The position numbers and the translations under genes were made by a program. The notes under the pieces were generated by a model, which saw nothing but the letters and a program-made list of their open reading frames with translations, was not told where the DNA came from and searched no databases. Shown in pieces: positions 1 through 9,948 of a stretch of 64,000 nucleotides of DNA. The stretch's first letter is position 1. Every line of letters begins with the position of its first letter. The stretch is from Romanomermis culicivorax (lineage: Eukaryota; Nematoda; Enoplea; Mermithida; Mermithidae): positions 62,001-126,000 of the forward strand of contig CAWUHX010000087.1 in NCBI GenBank assembly GCA_963922205.1, read 5' to 3'.

Positions 1-1
1 T

Positions 2-1060
2 TATTTTTTGAATCATAACTTTTACAATGTGTTTCATTTTTTGCATGTTCACGCGGCTAGCAAAAATCTCATTTATTGGAATGTTTCCGCGTCTATATTC
101 GAGGCTAAGGACCTATGGGTCCCCAGCACTTCTGCAACTTTCAAGTCTGTAACTAAGTGGGACGATTCGGATCTGTTTCCCCAAGTAGAAGTTGTGGTCC
201 CGGCTAGCCAGGGTCCTACAGAAGAAACTTGGAAGGAGCAGACAGAAAATGTACCCTCTAAAATCGAGAATTTGAATGTTTCAGGTATCGAAATGGAACA
301 GGAAAAGCCCCTGGAAGTGATCATCGCGGATTCCCCCATGGCCAATGCGCCCGTTGACGATAGCAAAAATGTCGTAGAAGAAGAGAAATTGATGGAAATA
401 GTCGAGCCCGAACGCGAAATACAACCCGATGTGGAAAAATTGACAGAGCAGATAAAGGAGATGCAAGAAAAAATAGAAACGTTAGAAAAGGAGAAGTATG
501 GGAAAGCCGCGATTGAGCTGGCAAAGCAATTGGAAACTGTCAACGCTGAAGAAGAGGAGACAAGCGAAGAGCCATATGTGGAAGTCGTTTCCGAAATCGG
601 AAGTGAGGACGAAGCTCCCGAAACTAATGTTTTGCCCGCACCGCCGGTTTATGCCAAGGCTGGTGGGCAGAGTGTAGAAAATATAACTAACCCGGGAAAG
701 TTTGCGAGAGTGATGCACAATAAAAGACAGGAAAAAGAAAACCGAATATCAAAAGAAGAAAACAAAGCTGAATTGGACCAAGTAAAAAGTGGAAAATTCC
801 ATCAACCGCCTGGAAACACAAATGACAAAATCAAGTACCAACGGGGCCTCGGGAAACGGGGGCAACTCTTAAAGAAAACTTTGAAAGAGGGAAAGTACGT
901 CATCGATTTCCAATATGGTAGGGTATCTCTGTCAAATCTGTGTGTTCAGAAGTATCTTGCACATATGGATCCCGCTTTGGATGAAGAGGTAGCTCTTATG
1001 ACCACGGACCTGATAAATCGTATAAGTGGGAGTCGAAGTCGAAACAATACGTTACTATGA
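2..1060 (+). CDS. Hypothetical acidic coiled-coil protein, N-terminal part (open at window edge)
   Basis: The frame is open to the first base of the window, so the true start lies upstream or at an unseen exon; the first in-frame triplet usable as a start is a TTG at 8, which is probably not real. Convincing protein-like sequence begins near base 90. Residues about 120-190 are very Glu/Lys-rich with a heptad-like pattern, suggesting a coiled coil. Residues about 250-330 are basic and end in an ordered-looking segment around the NLCVQKYLAHMDP motif. The frame stops at 1060, but homologous-looking sequence continues without a gap in the +1 frame (next entry), so the two probably form one protein broken by a one-base shift or by a sequencing error. 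I do not recognise the family. A distant relationship to the gene at 37986-41598 is suggested by a shared pattern (YEL start, then a PQ(N/T)F(A/C)G motif) just downstream. Confidence 0.5.
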   Translation, partial: YFLNHNFYNVFHFLHVHAASKNLIYWNVSASIFEAKDLWVPSTSATFKSVTKWDDSDLFPQVEVVVPASQGPTEETWKEQTENVPSKIENLNVSGIEMEQEKPLEVIIADSPMANAPVDDSKNVVEEEKLMEIVEPEREIQPDVEKLTEQIKEMQEKIETLEKEKYGKAAIELAKQLETVNAEEEETSEEPYVEVVSEIGSEDEAPETNVLPAPPVYAKAGGQSVENITNPGKFARVMHNKRQEKENRISKEENKAELDQVKSGKFHQPPGNTNDKIKYQRGLGKRGQLLKKTLKEGKYVIDFQYGRVSLSNLCVQKYLAHMDPALDEEVALMTTDLINRISGSRSRNNTLL

Positions 1061-2426
1061 ACTGCAATTTCACGTATTGCAGGCCAATTTACCAGAAAAA
1101 TTGTGGAACATATTCGAGAATCAATTGACAGAATGGGCCACAACTAGGACCCCGGAAAAAGCCTATGAAGCCGCAGTGTGGGCTTGCGCCTGTCTATTTA
1201 TGAAACTGTCACGGTTGGGCAGGATTCCACAGAATTTCGCTGGATTCCATTACCAGGCTCATGCTTACGTTACCATGAAACTGCGCCGTGAATTCAATGC
1301 CAGGCAAGAAGGAGCAGCTAGTAATTTTCATACGTTATACGCCTCTTGCCAGTCCAAGGCGTCAGGGTTAGCGTATACAATTGCTAAAGCCGTTCTGCAG
1401 GATAAAAGAGACCCGGAACCAAATTATACGAATATCCAAGTTTGGAAGAAGGAAACTGATAATACGGACCCGCGAATACGCTTTTGGGAAGTTATCGATA
1501 AAAACAAGGCTCATGATCTAGTGGAAGTCGAGAAAAGACTAAAGAAGAAAATCGGGTACCGAGTCAAGCACCCCTACAGCAGGCCTGTGGCAGGTAAGGT
1601 ATCCAAACATTGGACGAGGAAAGACGATGATAAGCAGAAAAGAGGGAAATCGGCGACGCCAGAAAAGGAAAGGAAAAGGAGATATGAAAGTAGGCATCGG
1701 GACGAAAGTCGACAGGAAAAATCGATGTCGAGAGAGAAAAGACGAAGAGAAAATGAGGAAGAGAGCTGGCGTAAAGAAATCGAAGAATATGAAGAAAGAT
1801 TCGAGCGAAAGGAGAAAGAGAAGAGAGAAATGGAAGAAAGGAAAGGGAGCCGAAAACCTCGAAGCGGAAAAAGGACACCGGGATACTATCAACACGATGA
1901 TCGATTGGACGTGTCCTATTCCAGTCGAGCGGTTTCACTGGATAGGCCTAGGGCCAAGGAAGCAAGTCAACAGGGAGTATCGATGGCTGACCCGAATGCA
2001 ATGATGATAGCGCAACATCAGCAATTACCGTATATGCCGCCGAATTATCCGGGATTGCCCATGATAGGAGTTGACTGTATGAATCGCCCTCTCTTTTCAG
2101 GCCAAGTATTGCCCAACACAATGATACCCCCCCTACAGCAATTTCAAGTATCGCAATTTCCGGTTCTACAATTCCAACCCGGGCAACAGCAATATTATCA
2201 CCAATTCTTGGTTCCGCCCGGACTACAAATGCCGCCGCCGGCAGTAATTCCGCCGATACGTAACGTACAAGGCGAGGAAAGGATGGAAATTCCGGGGACG
2301 TCGACGGGAATGCAACCGCCGCAAGGACCGCCGCCGATAGGGAACCCCGAATATATATCGCCGCTGAAGAGAGATCAAGGTATCGGTCAGCCGGGGCGGG
2401 ACCACAGTGGTCATCTACAAAAGTAA
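1026..2426 (+). CDS. Hypothetical protein, C-terminal part: helical domain, basic RE/KE-rich region, Pro-Gln tail
   Basis: This 466-codon frame overlaps the end of the preceding one by 35 bases, with a TAA directly upstream in frame and only a GTG near the start. It therefore reads best as the continuation of the upstream frame after a one-base shift between 1026 and 1060. Residues 10-140 look like a folded helical domain, including motifs YYELQF and RIPQNFAG. Residues about 180-290 are extremely Lys/Arg/Glu-rich with SR and RE dipeptides, like nuclear or RNA-binding proteins. Residues 320-450 are Pro/Gln/Met-rich and disordered-looking. It ends at TAA 2424-2426. The RIPQNFAG segment resembles ENFPQTFCG in the 37986-39958 exon at a similar distance from a YEL motif, so the two may be paralogues. 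Function unknown. It could be a Gag-like or RNA-binding protein, but no zinc knuckle is visible. Confidence 0.5.
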   Translation: MGVEVETIRYYELQFHVLQANLPEKLWNIFENQLTEWATTRTPEKAYEAAVWACACLFMKLSRLGRIPQNFAGFHYQAHAYVTMKLRREFNARQEGAASNFHTLYASCQSKASGLAYTIAKAVLQDKRDPEPNYTNIQVWKKETDNTDPRIRFWEVIDKNKAHDLVEVEKRLKKKIGYRVKHPYSRPVAGKVSKHWTRKDDDKQKRGKSATPEKERKRRYESRHRDESRQEKSMSREKRRRENEEESWRKEIEEYEERFERKEKEKREMEERKGSRKPRSGKRTPGYYQHDDRLDVSYSSRAVSLDRPRAKEASQQGVSMADPNAMMIAQHQQLPYMPPNYPGLPMIGVDCMNRPLFSGQVLPNTMIPPLQQFQVSQFPVLQFQPGQQQYYHQFLVPPGLQMPPPAVIPPIRNVQGEERMEIPGTSTGMQPPQGPPPIGNPEYISPLKRDQGIGQPGRDHSGHLQK

Positions 2427-2990
2427 ATTATTTGTTAACAATGACCCCACTCTTTGTGAGGTCACTATAAACATAATCATTTCATGTTGTAAATTTTTCG
2501 GATATTGCATAGGTCACTTATTATTTTTTTTCTTTTCCGAGCATTAGCATTACAAAATGAAAAACCGGTTGTGCCACTTTAAAAATTGCCTTAAAATTGC
2601 CTCATACTAATCTCAGTAGTTTGTTTCGTTTATTTTTTCTTTTCGTCTGTGTTTTATTTTATTCGAACCTGCACAAGCATATTTTGTACCTCATTTTCGG
2701 TGAACTTGTAAATGATAATCCAAATCTCGTATTTGCGTAAATTTTGGCCATTCTTTTCCTTCCAAAGCAGTCGCCAACTAGCATCGTGCAGTGTGTAGGC
2801 AGCTTTCACGCACCCATTTTTACATTTTTCTTTACCTTTTTCCCAAAACATATTTTCACTTCAAATTCTTTTTTTTTGTGGCACAGACCGTGTTATTGGT
2901 TTAAGTTTACCTTCTAATAAGGCAAAATCACTTTAACAGCAAATACCATAAATATTTTTGATTCAAAATCTAGACAGCCAAAGGGCCAGA
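2427..2990. other. Non-coding, AT-rich
   Basis: About 560 bases downstream of the hypothetical gene without a convincing reading frame, tRNA or repeat. It may contain the 3' untranslated region of the upstream gene. Confidence 0.4.
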
Positions 2991-3615
2991 GGATTTGGTT
3001 TTCGGGCATCCTTTCTCCCTGGGGGCAGATAATACCAAAGACGTTGGGGGGCCAGTGTCTGGCCAAGGGGCCAGAGGAGCAACGGCGGCGGAAATCGAAA
3101 AAGTCTTGCGGGCTCTCCACATTCAACAACCCCCCCTCCGGAGAGGACGGAGACGAACGCCAAAATTGGTGAAGGAGGAGCCGCCGATAACAAACACATC
3201 GACGGCAGTGGGGAGCGGCCCACAACTTGACCCGGGCACCGCGGGGGTCGCTGCCGGTCAAACGATTTTATTTTTTATGTGGTCGAATTCTGCTCGAACG
3301 CCGCGAACGCTATTCGTTCGAACATTTTTTTCTTTGTTTTATTATTCGGGAACAACCGGCCCACGGGGCATTTTTACTCGTGAACTTTTTAGCGTCGGGG
3401 GTAGCACCCGGCGCCATCGGCCCCATAGTGTAGCGATACCGTTCGATACGGACATTTTATTTTTTATTGTTTACAATTGCGTCAACGGCGCGTAGCGTCG
3501 TTTTTTGGAACGGTTGGAGGCGTCGATCGTCGGCGTCGAGGATCTGGGGCCCTTGGGGGACCTCCTGACTTTTCCCTTCGCTGGCGGGAAAAGTCTTGCC
3601 TTTGGGGGGGAGGGA
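2991..3615 (+). mobile_element. 3' internal remnant of an LTR retroelement, ending in a polypurine tract
   Basis: A GC-rich block sharply unlike its AT-rich surroundings. It carries a short open frame (2995-3495, no ATG) with a basic, Pro-rich first half that may be a decayed C-terminus of a polyprotein, but no catalytic motif remains. The last bases, about 3602-3615, are a purine run (a G7 run, then AGGGA) that abuts the TGTCAG start of the LTR at 3616. That is the position expected for the plus-strand primer of reverse transcription, so the LTR that follows should be the 3' LTR of a truncated element. Confidence 0.55.
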
Positions 3616-4392
3616 TGTCAGAGGGTCAATTCCTCTGACCTTTGGTCCTCTAACTACCTCACTTTCATTTTCTAAAGTTCCTTTGTTGTTAAAGTGGTTT
3701 CATTTATTCTTGGGTAAACAAACCGGTAAAACGGTTTGTGTCATATACATTTTTGGTTCAAAAACACATAAAGGGTGACGTGAATGTTTTGCATGCATCT
3801 GGCAAGTCGATGTCAGACGCGTTGCAGTTTGTTTTATTATTATTATTATTACGTCGTGTTGTGATCTGGACGCGTCTTTTGCGTCTTCGAAGAAGACCTG
3901 TGGCGACTGTGGAAGGATAGCGGACGCGTTTACTGTTCCTATTATTGGGTGTGTCGATTTCGCGTCACGGACTCGTCTAGAGGATTCCCGGCGACCTGAG
4001 AAGATCTCCGAAGTTCCAATTTCAATCGAGGAGAGTAGTGAGTGGTGATTCAGCAGTTAGGTGGATATTTTGTCAGGCTTTCAGCTTAGGTCGTGGATTA
4101 AGACACCGGAAGGTCCCTGGGACTCTGTGTACAGGGACAGAAAGAAGGGTCAGCGACTTAGGGAGGAAATCAGTGTTGTGTTCGCGTTTTGGCACTTAGT
4201 ATTTCGTTTATTACTTGCTCACCATTGTATTCTCACTTTGTCCTTCCCAAAATAAATATTGTTGTTTCTCAAGTCTCTGTGACCTGCAGTAGGACCGTAT
4301 CTAGCACCGGGTTAGCGTCAGGGGCCGTACCAGATTGGATCTCCCAAGAACCGCAGCTAGGTAGCCGAGGGCATACGACCGCTTATACGACA
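3616..4392 (+). repeat. Long terminal repeat (3' LTR), family shared with 21319-22138
   Basis: It begins TGTC and ends GACA, giving the inverted dinucleotide termini of an LTR. It is preceded by a polypurine tract. A second copy lies on the minus strand at 21319-22138; the two are strongly similar at the start (3616-3780), around 4080-4180 and over the last 130 bases, with a less similar middle. An AATAAA near 4250 is a plausible polyadenylation signal. Directly downstream, at 4393, Penelope-like reverse transcriptase sequence begins, so this element lies against or within that older element. No 5' LTR of this copy is in the window. Confidence 0.75.
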
Positions 4393-4394
4393 CA

Positions 4395-4643
4395 CTATCC
4401 CCTGCATTTTGTAACCTGTTCATGGACAAACTTGAAACATCAGCATTGAAAACAGTACCAGACAAGCCAACAATCTGGCTGCAATATGTGAATGGCACAT
4501 TCATCCTGTGGGACCATGGTGAGGAAAAACTAAGATCCTTCCTAGAACATATGAACCAACAGAATCCAGCCATAAAGTTCACCATGGAAACAGAAATCAA
4601 TGGGCAGTTACCATTCCTAGATGTTCTTGTCAAACGGCAATGA
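4395..4643 (+). pseudogene. Penelope-like reverse transcriptase, C-terminal palm/thumb fragment
   Basis: Reads through LSP..CNLFMDKLE, the conserved segment before the catalytic loop, then WLQYVNGTF where active Penelope RTs have a YVDDTF-type motif. Both catalytic aspartates are replaced (DD to NG). The downstream PFLDV motif is typical of the thumb region. The frame ends at a stop at 4641-4643, and homology continues in another frame from about 4640, so there is also a frameshift. It would have copied the element's RNA at a nicked target, but it cannot do so now. Confidence 0.75.
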
Positions 4644-5401
4644 CAATGGCAACAAGTGTCTACCATAAACCAATGCACGCAGACCAATATCTGAACTTCC
4701 AGTCAAACCATCCTGTAAACACCAAAGCAGGAATTGGAAAGGGAATGATATTGCGGTCAGGTACACTATGCTCAACTGAAGAAACCAGGAAAGTGGAAGA
4801 AAATAACATCAGGCAAGCCTTCAAGAAAAATGGTTATCCCACGGCAATCATTAATAAAGCAAATATAACAAGAAATGCAAATGACCAAGAAAAAGTTGAA
4901 TACAAAGGCACGGTTGTAATACCTTACAGTGGCCAACTAACACAGAAACTGAAGCGAATATTCCACAAGTACAAGGTTCGACTAGTTGCCACAAGTAAAC
5001 ACACAATCAGGAAAAGAGTCAGCAAAGTAGCACCACCTAGAATTAAAGAAGATACACTGGGTATAGTATACCAAGTACCTGTGGCTCCATGTGGGAAAGT
5101 ATACATAGGAGAAACGGGCAGAACACTTAAGACCCGTATTGTAGAACACAGAAATGCCCTTAAGAACTTGAGCCTTGAGAAAAGTGGTGTGGCGGAACAT
5201 TGCCTATCATGTGGATGTACACCCAATTTTGACAATACCACCATACTTGCCCAAAAGCCTAATGCCTACAAAAGGAAGATCAGAGAAACCATTGAGATGG
5301 AAAAAGTGGGGTCAAAAAATGTAGGTAGTAAGAGCATTGAAATAGGCCACATATGGAACCAAACATTTTTAGAAGGGCAACAGACAGGAACCCAAGTCTG
5401 A
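4640..5401 (+). pseudogene. Penelope-like element: RT thumb and GIY-YIG endonuclease domain
   Basis: A 253-codon frame continuing the RT. The VYHKP and YLNFQSNHP motifs near the start are the conserved end of Penelope RTs. From about residue 140 it has the GIY-YIG nuclease fold: GIVYQV, then CGKVYIGETGRTLKTRI with the conserved Arg, then EH and a downstream E-rich helix (KIRETIEMEK). The nuclease makes the target nick that primes reverse transcription. This domain looks intact in its key residues even though the RT upstream is broken. It stops at 5399-5401. Confidence 0.8.
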
Positions 5402-5452
5402 GCTAGTACCCCCAAGTCAGGATATATAGGACTTCTAAACAAGTTACTACTG

Positions 5453-5525
5453 GCCCCCAAATGGCCCAGTGGTAGCACTCTAGACTCTCAATCAAACGAC
5501 CAGGGTTCAATTCCCTCAAGTAGCG
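5453..5525 (+). other. tRNA-like block with Pol III A and B boxes
   Basis: A good A box (TGGCCCAGTGGTAGC, 5462-5476) is followed at normal tRNA spacing by a good B box (GGGTTCAATTCCC, 5503-5515). The anticodon arm and acceptor stem do not pair well, so it is not a working tRNA. It lies between the nuclease frame and the hammerhead-like motif, either as part of the Penelope 3' region or as a SINE-type insertion. Confidence 0.55.
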
Positions 5526-5548
5526 AATTTTGTAAAAAAGGAGTCTAT

Positions 5549-5590
5549 TGTCACCTGAGGAAGGTAGTAGCTAAACTACCAAAACGTCGC
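5549..5590 (+). ncRNA. Decayed hammerhead-ribozyme-like motif of the Penelope-like element
   Basis: The segment holds CTGAGGA (fits the CUGANGA core), a stem GGTAGT/ACTACC closed by a six-base loop, then AAAACGT where an active hammerhead has GAAAC. Core, stem and second core are in the right order and spacing, but the conserved G of GAAA is A, so self-cleavage is unlikely. This spacing is typical of the compact hammerheads in Penelope-like element terminal repeats. Confidence 0.5.
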
Positions 5591-5724
5591 ATTACCATAA
5601 CCACTGTATTATTATTCGTTCATTGTGTGCCTACGGGCAAAATAAAAGCGATTTATAATTTTGATGCGATTGTAAGGCCAAGGAATGGAGAATTATAGCT
5701 CTCCTAACATAGCCGCTAAACTTC

Positions 5725-6640
5725 TTGAAGAAACAACACCAAACTTTCTTGCCATATGTGGACAAAATGGGGGTGAAATCAAATCTAAGCATTGCCCATA
5801 AAGGTAAGTTGCATGATTTTTTACTTGCAAATCACACTGCCTTTAGTCTAGCAGGTGATCTGCCCACAGTTACACATTCGGTACAGCACTCTATTGACAC
5901 CAGAGATGCAAAGCAGGTAGCCAAACATTACTATCATGCAGCAATTGAACAACGCCATATAGTTCCTGAGCACATCCATGATATGCTTGACAAACAGGTA
6001 ATAGAGCCAAGCTGGTCCTCATGGTCCACCCTTTTATTCTTGGTATCCAAAAAATGGTTCTTGGCTCCATGTCATAGACTTCAGGGGCATAAACGACATC
6101 ACCAGGGATGATAGATACCCTCTCCCAAGGATGTATGATTATTTATACAGCTTGGGAGGGACTAGATATTTTACAACACTTGACTGTACATGTGGGTACT
6201 AGCAAGTACCAATGGCACCAGATTCCAAGGAAAAAACTGCATTCATCTCTCAAGATAGTTTATATCAATTAATGGTTATGCCTTTTGGCCTAAAAAACCC
6301 TCCTGTGGAATTTCAATGACTCATGGAAGCCTTATGTTTGGAAAATTTGTCTTGTGTAATTGATGATATTATTGTCTTTCCAGAAACATTCAAACAACAC
6401 CTGGAAAATCTACAAATTGTTTTTGATTGTTTACAGGCTGTCAATTTGACCCTCAAACAAGAAATATGTGAATTCCTGCCACAACAAGTAAGCTTTTCAG
6501 GGCATAAACTCAGCACTGATGGAATAATGCCAGACCCCAAAAAGATCAAAGCCCTAACTGAGTTCAATTTTCCAGGAGACCAGAAAGCCCTCCAGCCATT
6601 CCTGAGCATGGTCCAGTAATGTAAATGGTTCATAAAAGGC
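5725..6640 (+). pseudogene. Gypsy reverse transcriptase remnant
   Basis: 5725-6111 holds the N-terminal finger region, with KHYYHAAIE and a cysteine-free connection to EPSWSSW. From 6110 the frame shifts; RYPLPRM, FTTLD and VMPFGLK follow with an in-frame stop, and 6323-6619 holds the palm with VIDDIIVF, so the catalytic DD survives but the preceding Tyr is changed. Connection-domain sequence runs to about 6640. At least three frame breaks make it inactive. Confidence 0.8.
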
Positions 6641-6649
6641 CTTGCTCAA

Positions 6650-7190
6650 ATGGCAGACCATTATACAAACTTTTGAGAAAAGATGTAAAATGGGAAATCA
6701 CTGAAGACCATATTTTCCCTTTTAAGGCTGTTTAAGCAGCACTCACATCAGCCCCATTTTTACACTACCCTATTTACGACAGCTCTGCAACATTCATTAT
6801 CCAAACTGACACAAGCAGCACCCCAATCAGAGCTGTGCTTTACCAAGAAACTGCCTCCGACAAATGGACAATTCCATATTTCAGTCGAAAATTATCCAAA
6901 CCAGAAACTTGCTGTTCCACCACTGAATGTGAATGCTTAGCAGTTGTCTATGGTTTCTGGATGTATCACCACTATCTTTTTGGATCAAAAGTCATGATAT
7001 GAACCAACCATAAGCCTCTTATGGGCATGTTTAAAAATACTTCAGTACAAAAAAATCCATGCCTCAAAAAATGGTCAATTTTTGTGAACCCCTTTAATTT
7101 TTCTGTAGAGAATGTTCCTGGAAAGGAAAACGTGTTTGCAGGTTTTCTTAGCCAAAAATACGAAGTTGATGAAACAGACAAGAACAAACC
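6650..7190 (+). pseudogene. Gypsy RNase H remnant
   Basis: Across several frames one can read FIIQTDTSS (the first catalytic Asp region), YFSRKL, a TECECLAVVY-like segment (catalytic Glu) and TNHKPL (second Asp region changed from TDH), then NVPGKENVFAGFLS, the conserved end of gypsy RNase H. Stops interrupt it near 6615-6780 and 7000. Confidence 0.7.
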
Positions 7191-8027
7191 TACAACTTTG
7201 AATCAGAACAACACTACTGCTATAGTCAATGTTGTTGAAACAAGGGCCAAATCCAGGCAAAAACTGGCTCCACCACCACAAAATGACGTGGAGGTCCCCC
7301 AAATGCTGGATGAAGAGAAAATCTTAGACCCATCCAACTTGGCAAACCAAGACCAATGGCCATTCATGCAGCACCAAATTGCTGATGCCCAGAAAGTTGA
7401 CCCTACGCTTGATCAAACCCCCAGAAAGTGGAAAATCAGGTAAAAGGTTTTTATACTCTTTATAATATCCTACATGAAGAAGGTTCTAAAGGTGAACCAG
7501 ATCAAATTGTTTTTCCTCAGCCTTTAAGAAAAATAGCCTTACACCATTTTCATGAGTCTAATTTGTTTGGCCACCAAGGCATCAATAAGTTTACATTTTT
7601 GGTCAAAAAACACTTCTGGTGGCCAGGCATAGAGCAAGACATCCAGAATTAAGTAATATCATGTGACATCTGCCAAAAACTATGAAAGACTGTCAACCAT
7701 CTCCACCCCTATGCCCAATCTAACTGATTGCCCCGTTTAATATCATTGCATCTGGCATTGTCAACATTTCCAACATTTCTGAGAAAATTCCCTACCTAAT
7801 CATTTTTCAAGATTATTTCACAAAATACATCAAAGCTGCTCTCATTCCCGATACCTCTGCCGCCAGCATTGTATACACTTTTGTAAGATTAGTTGTGTGT
7901 AGATACCTGACACAGAAACAATTGTTAAGTGACCCCGGATCTGGTTATACATCTAAACTCTTGGGAGGGGTGAAGTGCTAAAAGTAAGGAAGATTCAAAC
8001 CACTGCCTATCACCCACAGTGTCTCAG
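7190..8027 (+). pseudogene. Gypsy integrase remnant
   Basis: After a linker (7190-7430), the H-H-C-C zinc domain is visible (HHFHESNLFGHQG and FWWPGIEQDI at about 7535-7650, then CDICQK in another frame). The core is present only as broken pieces, ending in TTAYHPQ at about 8000-8025, the motif just before the catalytic Glu. The copy breaks off here. Confidence 0.7.
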
Positions 8028-8396
8028 AGTTCTTTTCAAACCCTGATGTGTCATTATTACAGCACCATGATGCTGGTCCAGTACAGAGTCCCTGACGTTT
8101 GTGGGTATGACCAATGGGCCTTCACTTTCTGCCTGAGTTTCCCTGTACAATGCACCATTTTCTTCGTAGAACCCACTATTTGCACCTAATCTATCCCAGA
8201 TTGACTTTAAGCTTTCATCTGCTTTTTGCAGTTTGCTCATAAAGTCTTCTGGGATCAGGCCAATAGATATATCTTTATCACTTGATGTTCCTGGTATATC
8301 AAATTCTCCTTCCTTTCCAGGGTACAACCCCTGCCCTTGTTGCTTAGGTACCACAGATTTATCAGTTTCCTGATTTTCTTTCTGCACCTTTTCCAA
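8026..8396 (-). pseudogene. Gypsy linker and integrase zinc-domain start
   Basis: The frame ends with VLDQHHGAVIMTHQGLKRTL, the first half (HH) of the integrase zinc domain. The CC half and the core are missing because the copy ends at about 8026. Confidence 0.7.
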
Positions 8397-8550
8397 AACA
8401 TGAGCTTTGTTTCAGGTAACCACTGCCTCTATTCCTTTAGGATACTCACTTTCCTCCTCAGGACTAATTCGAGTTTTTTTCATCCTTGTGGGATTCATTC
8501 TCCTCGCAGATGTTGTTCCTCCCAGCCACCAAGGAAATTTGTTGTTGTTC

Positions 8551-8910
8551 TTATTCTTTTATTCCTTTGACATCAGAGGAAACAACATCCAACTTGAACA
8601 TACTCTCCCACGTTGGTGGTGATTTCACCACATCCTCTGGCTCATCCTTTCTAGAGAGAAAGTCAGCCACAGCATTCTGTCTACCTGGCAGGTATTCTAA
8701 CTTGTGGTTGTATTGATTAATGATCACATACCACCATTTCAACTTGTCATTTGTTGTTGTGTTGACTTTCATTGACAACAGTGGTCTGTGATCTGTCTTA
8801 ATCAATACTTTCTGCCCCAATAAATAGTGCCGATTGATTTTGAGGCCATAGATAATCGTGAGGCACTTCCTTTTGGTAGCACACCCTTTTTTCTCATCCT
8901 CTTTAAGCAC
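8551..8910 (-). pseudogene. Gypsy RNase H C-terminal part
   Basis: Continues the RNase H after a short break: CLTIIYGLK (catalytic Glu region altered), LIKTDHRPLL (catalytic Asp), WWYVIINQYNHKLEYLPGRQNAVADFLSR, which is the conserved end of the domain including the final Asp. A linker follows. Confidence 0.8.
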
Positions 8911-8952
8911 TCGGCTATTATATGCTATGACCCACTGATCATCTCCAGACTC

Positions 8953-9898
8953 TTAATTTAGAACAGCTCCTAATGTCGTTCCACTGGCATCAGTTTGAAA
9001 TATGAATTGGGCTGAGCCATCCATTACTGAGTACCTAAGAAATGGAACTGATACAAGTGCTATTTTCAAAGCATTAAATGCTTTGTGATGATCCTCTGTG
9101 ATGAGCCATTTATTCCTTTTCTTGGCCATCAGCTTATACAAAGGCTCTGCAGGCTTTGCCAAATTTGGTATAAATTTTTTACACCATTGGAGCATTCCGA
9201 GAAACCTTTGCATACGCTTGACCGAGTCTAGGAATTCAAACTCCTTTAAAGCCTGCACTTTTTTCAGATCGGGCGAAATTCCTTTAGAATCCAAAATATG
9301 ACCAAGAAAATGAACCTTCTTTGGTAGAAATTCACATTTTTTCGATTTAAGTGTAAGCTGGGCTCGCCTCAGAGAATCAAGGACCAATTTTAAATTTTCT
9401 ATGTGTTCCTTGAACATATTCAAGAACACTATGATATCGTCTATGTATACTAGACATATCTTCCATACATGAGGATGTAGGATTCTTTCCATCATCCTCT
9501 GGAACTCAGCTGGTGCCTTTTTCAGTCCAAAGGGCATTACCTTGAACTGAAACAACCCTTCTTGGCACAAGAAAGCAGTCTTTTCTATACTGCCCTCTTC
9601 CATTGACACTTGCCAATAACCAGACTTGATGTCAAGAGTCATATAAAATTTTGCTCTCAGGAGGCAGTTCAGATAATTCCATTCTGGGTATCTGATATGG
9701 ATCATCCTCTGTGACCTTGTTCAAGCCTCTGAAATCCACAACCAGCCTGAGCGATCCATCCTTCTTCCCTACTAGGAATAATGGTGCCACCCAAGGTGAT
9801 CTGGATGGCTCTTTGACTCCCTTATCCAGCATTTCCTGCACATGTTGTCTGATATATGGTCGCCATTCAATGGCAGCTCTGTAGTAATGCTTCGCCAC
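8953..9898 (-). pseudogene. Gypsy reverse transcriptase, one frameshift
   Basis: 9898-9632 encodes the fingers with LFLVGKKDGSLRLVVDFRGLNKVT. After a frameshift near 9660-9700, 9705-8953 encodes MTLDIKSGYW, FKVMPFGLKKAP, the catalytic YIDDIIVF, FLGH, and the connection and start of RNase H with FIFQTDAS. Catalytic residues are intact. Apart from the shift and a stop at 8953-8955 this is a nearly complete RT. Confidence 0.85.
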
Positions 9899-9948
9899 AG
9901 GACTAGCATCACCTGTGTCAATTTTACAAGTTAGATGGGGAGTGGTTG

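Larger units (their letters stand above)
4393..5660 (+). mobile_element. Penelope-like element, 5'-truncated and decayed
   Basis: Contains in order the C-terminal part of a Penelope-type reverse transcriptase, a GIY-YIG endonuclease domain, a tRNA-like block with Pol III boxes, and a hammerhead-like motif close to the 3' end. RT plus a C-terminal GIY-YIG nuclease is diagnostic of Penelope-like elements, and hammerhead motifs are known from their terminal repeats. The 5' end is missing, probably at the junction with the LTR ending at 4392. Frame breaks and a mutated catalytic motif show that it is dead. The 3' boundary near 5660 is approximate. Confidence 0.75.
5690..8027 (+). mobile_element. 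Ty3/gypsy retrotransposon pol, decayed copy, plus strand
   Basis: RT, RNase H and integrase remnants follow in canonical Ty3/gypsy order over 2.3 kb. The copy is broken by many stops and shifts and ends inside the integrase core at about 8027. There it meets, tail to tail, a second gypsy copy on the minus strand. No LTR, gag or protease was identified for it. Confidence 0.8.

Noticed and set aside
1564-1938. Minus-strand Phe/Pro/Ser-rich frames opposite the hypothetical gene
   Set aside because: They are shadows of the Lys/Arg/Glu-rich coding strand.
5453-5525. Functional tRNA gene on the plus strand
   Set aside because: The A and B boxes are good but the anticodon arm and acceptor stem do not pair.
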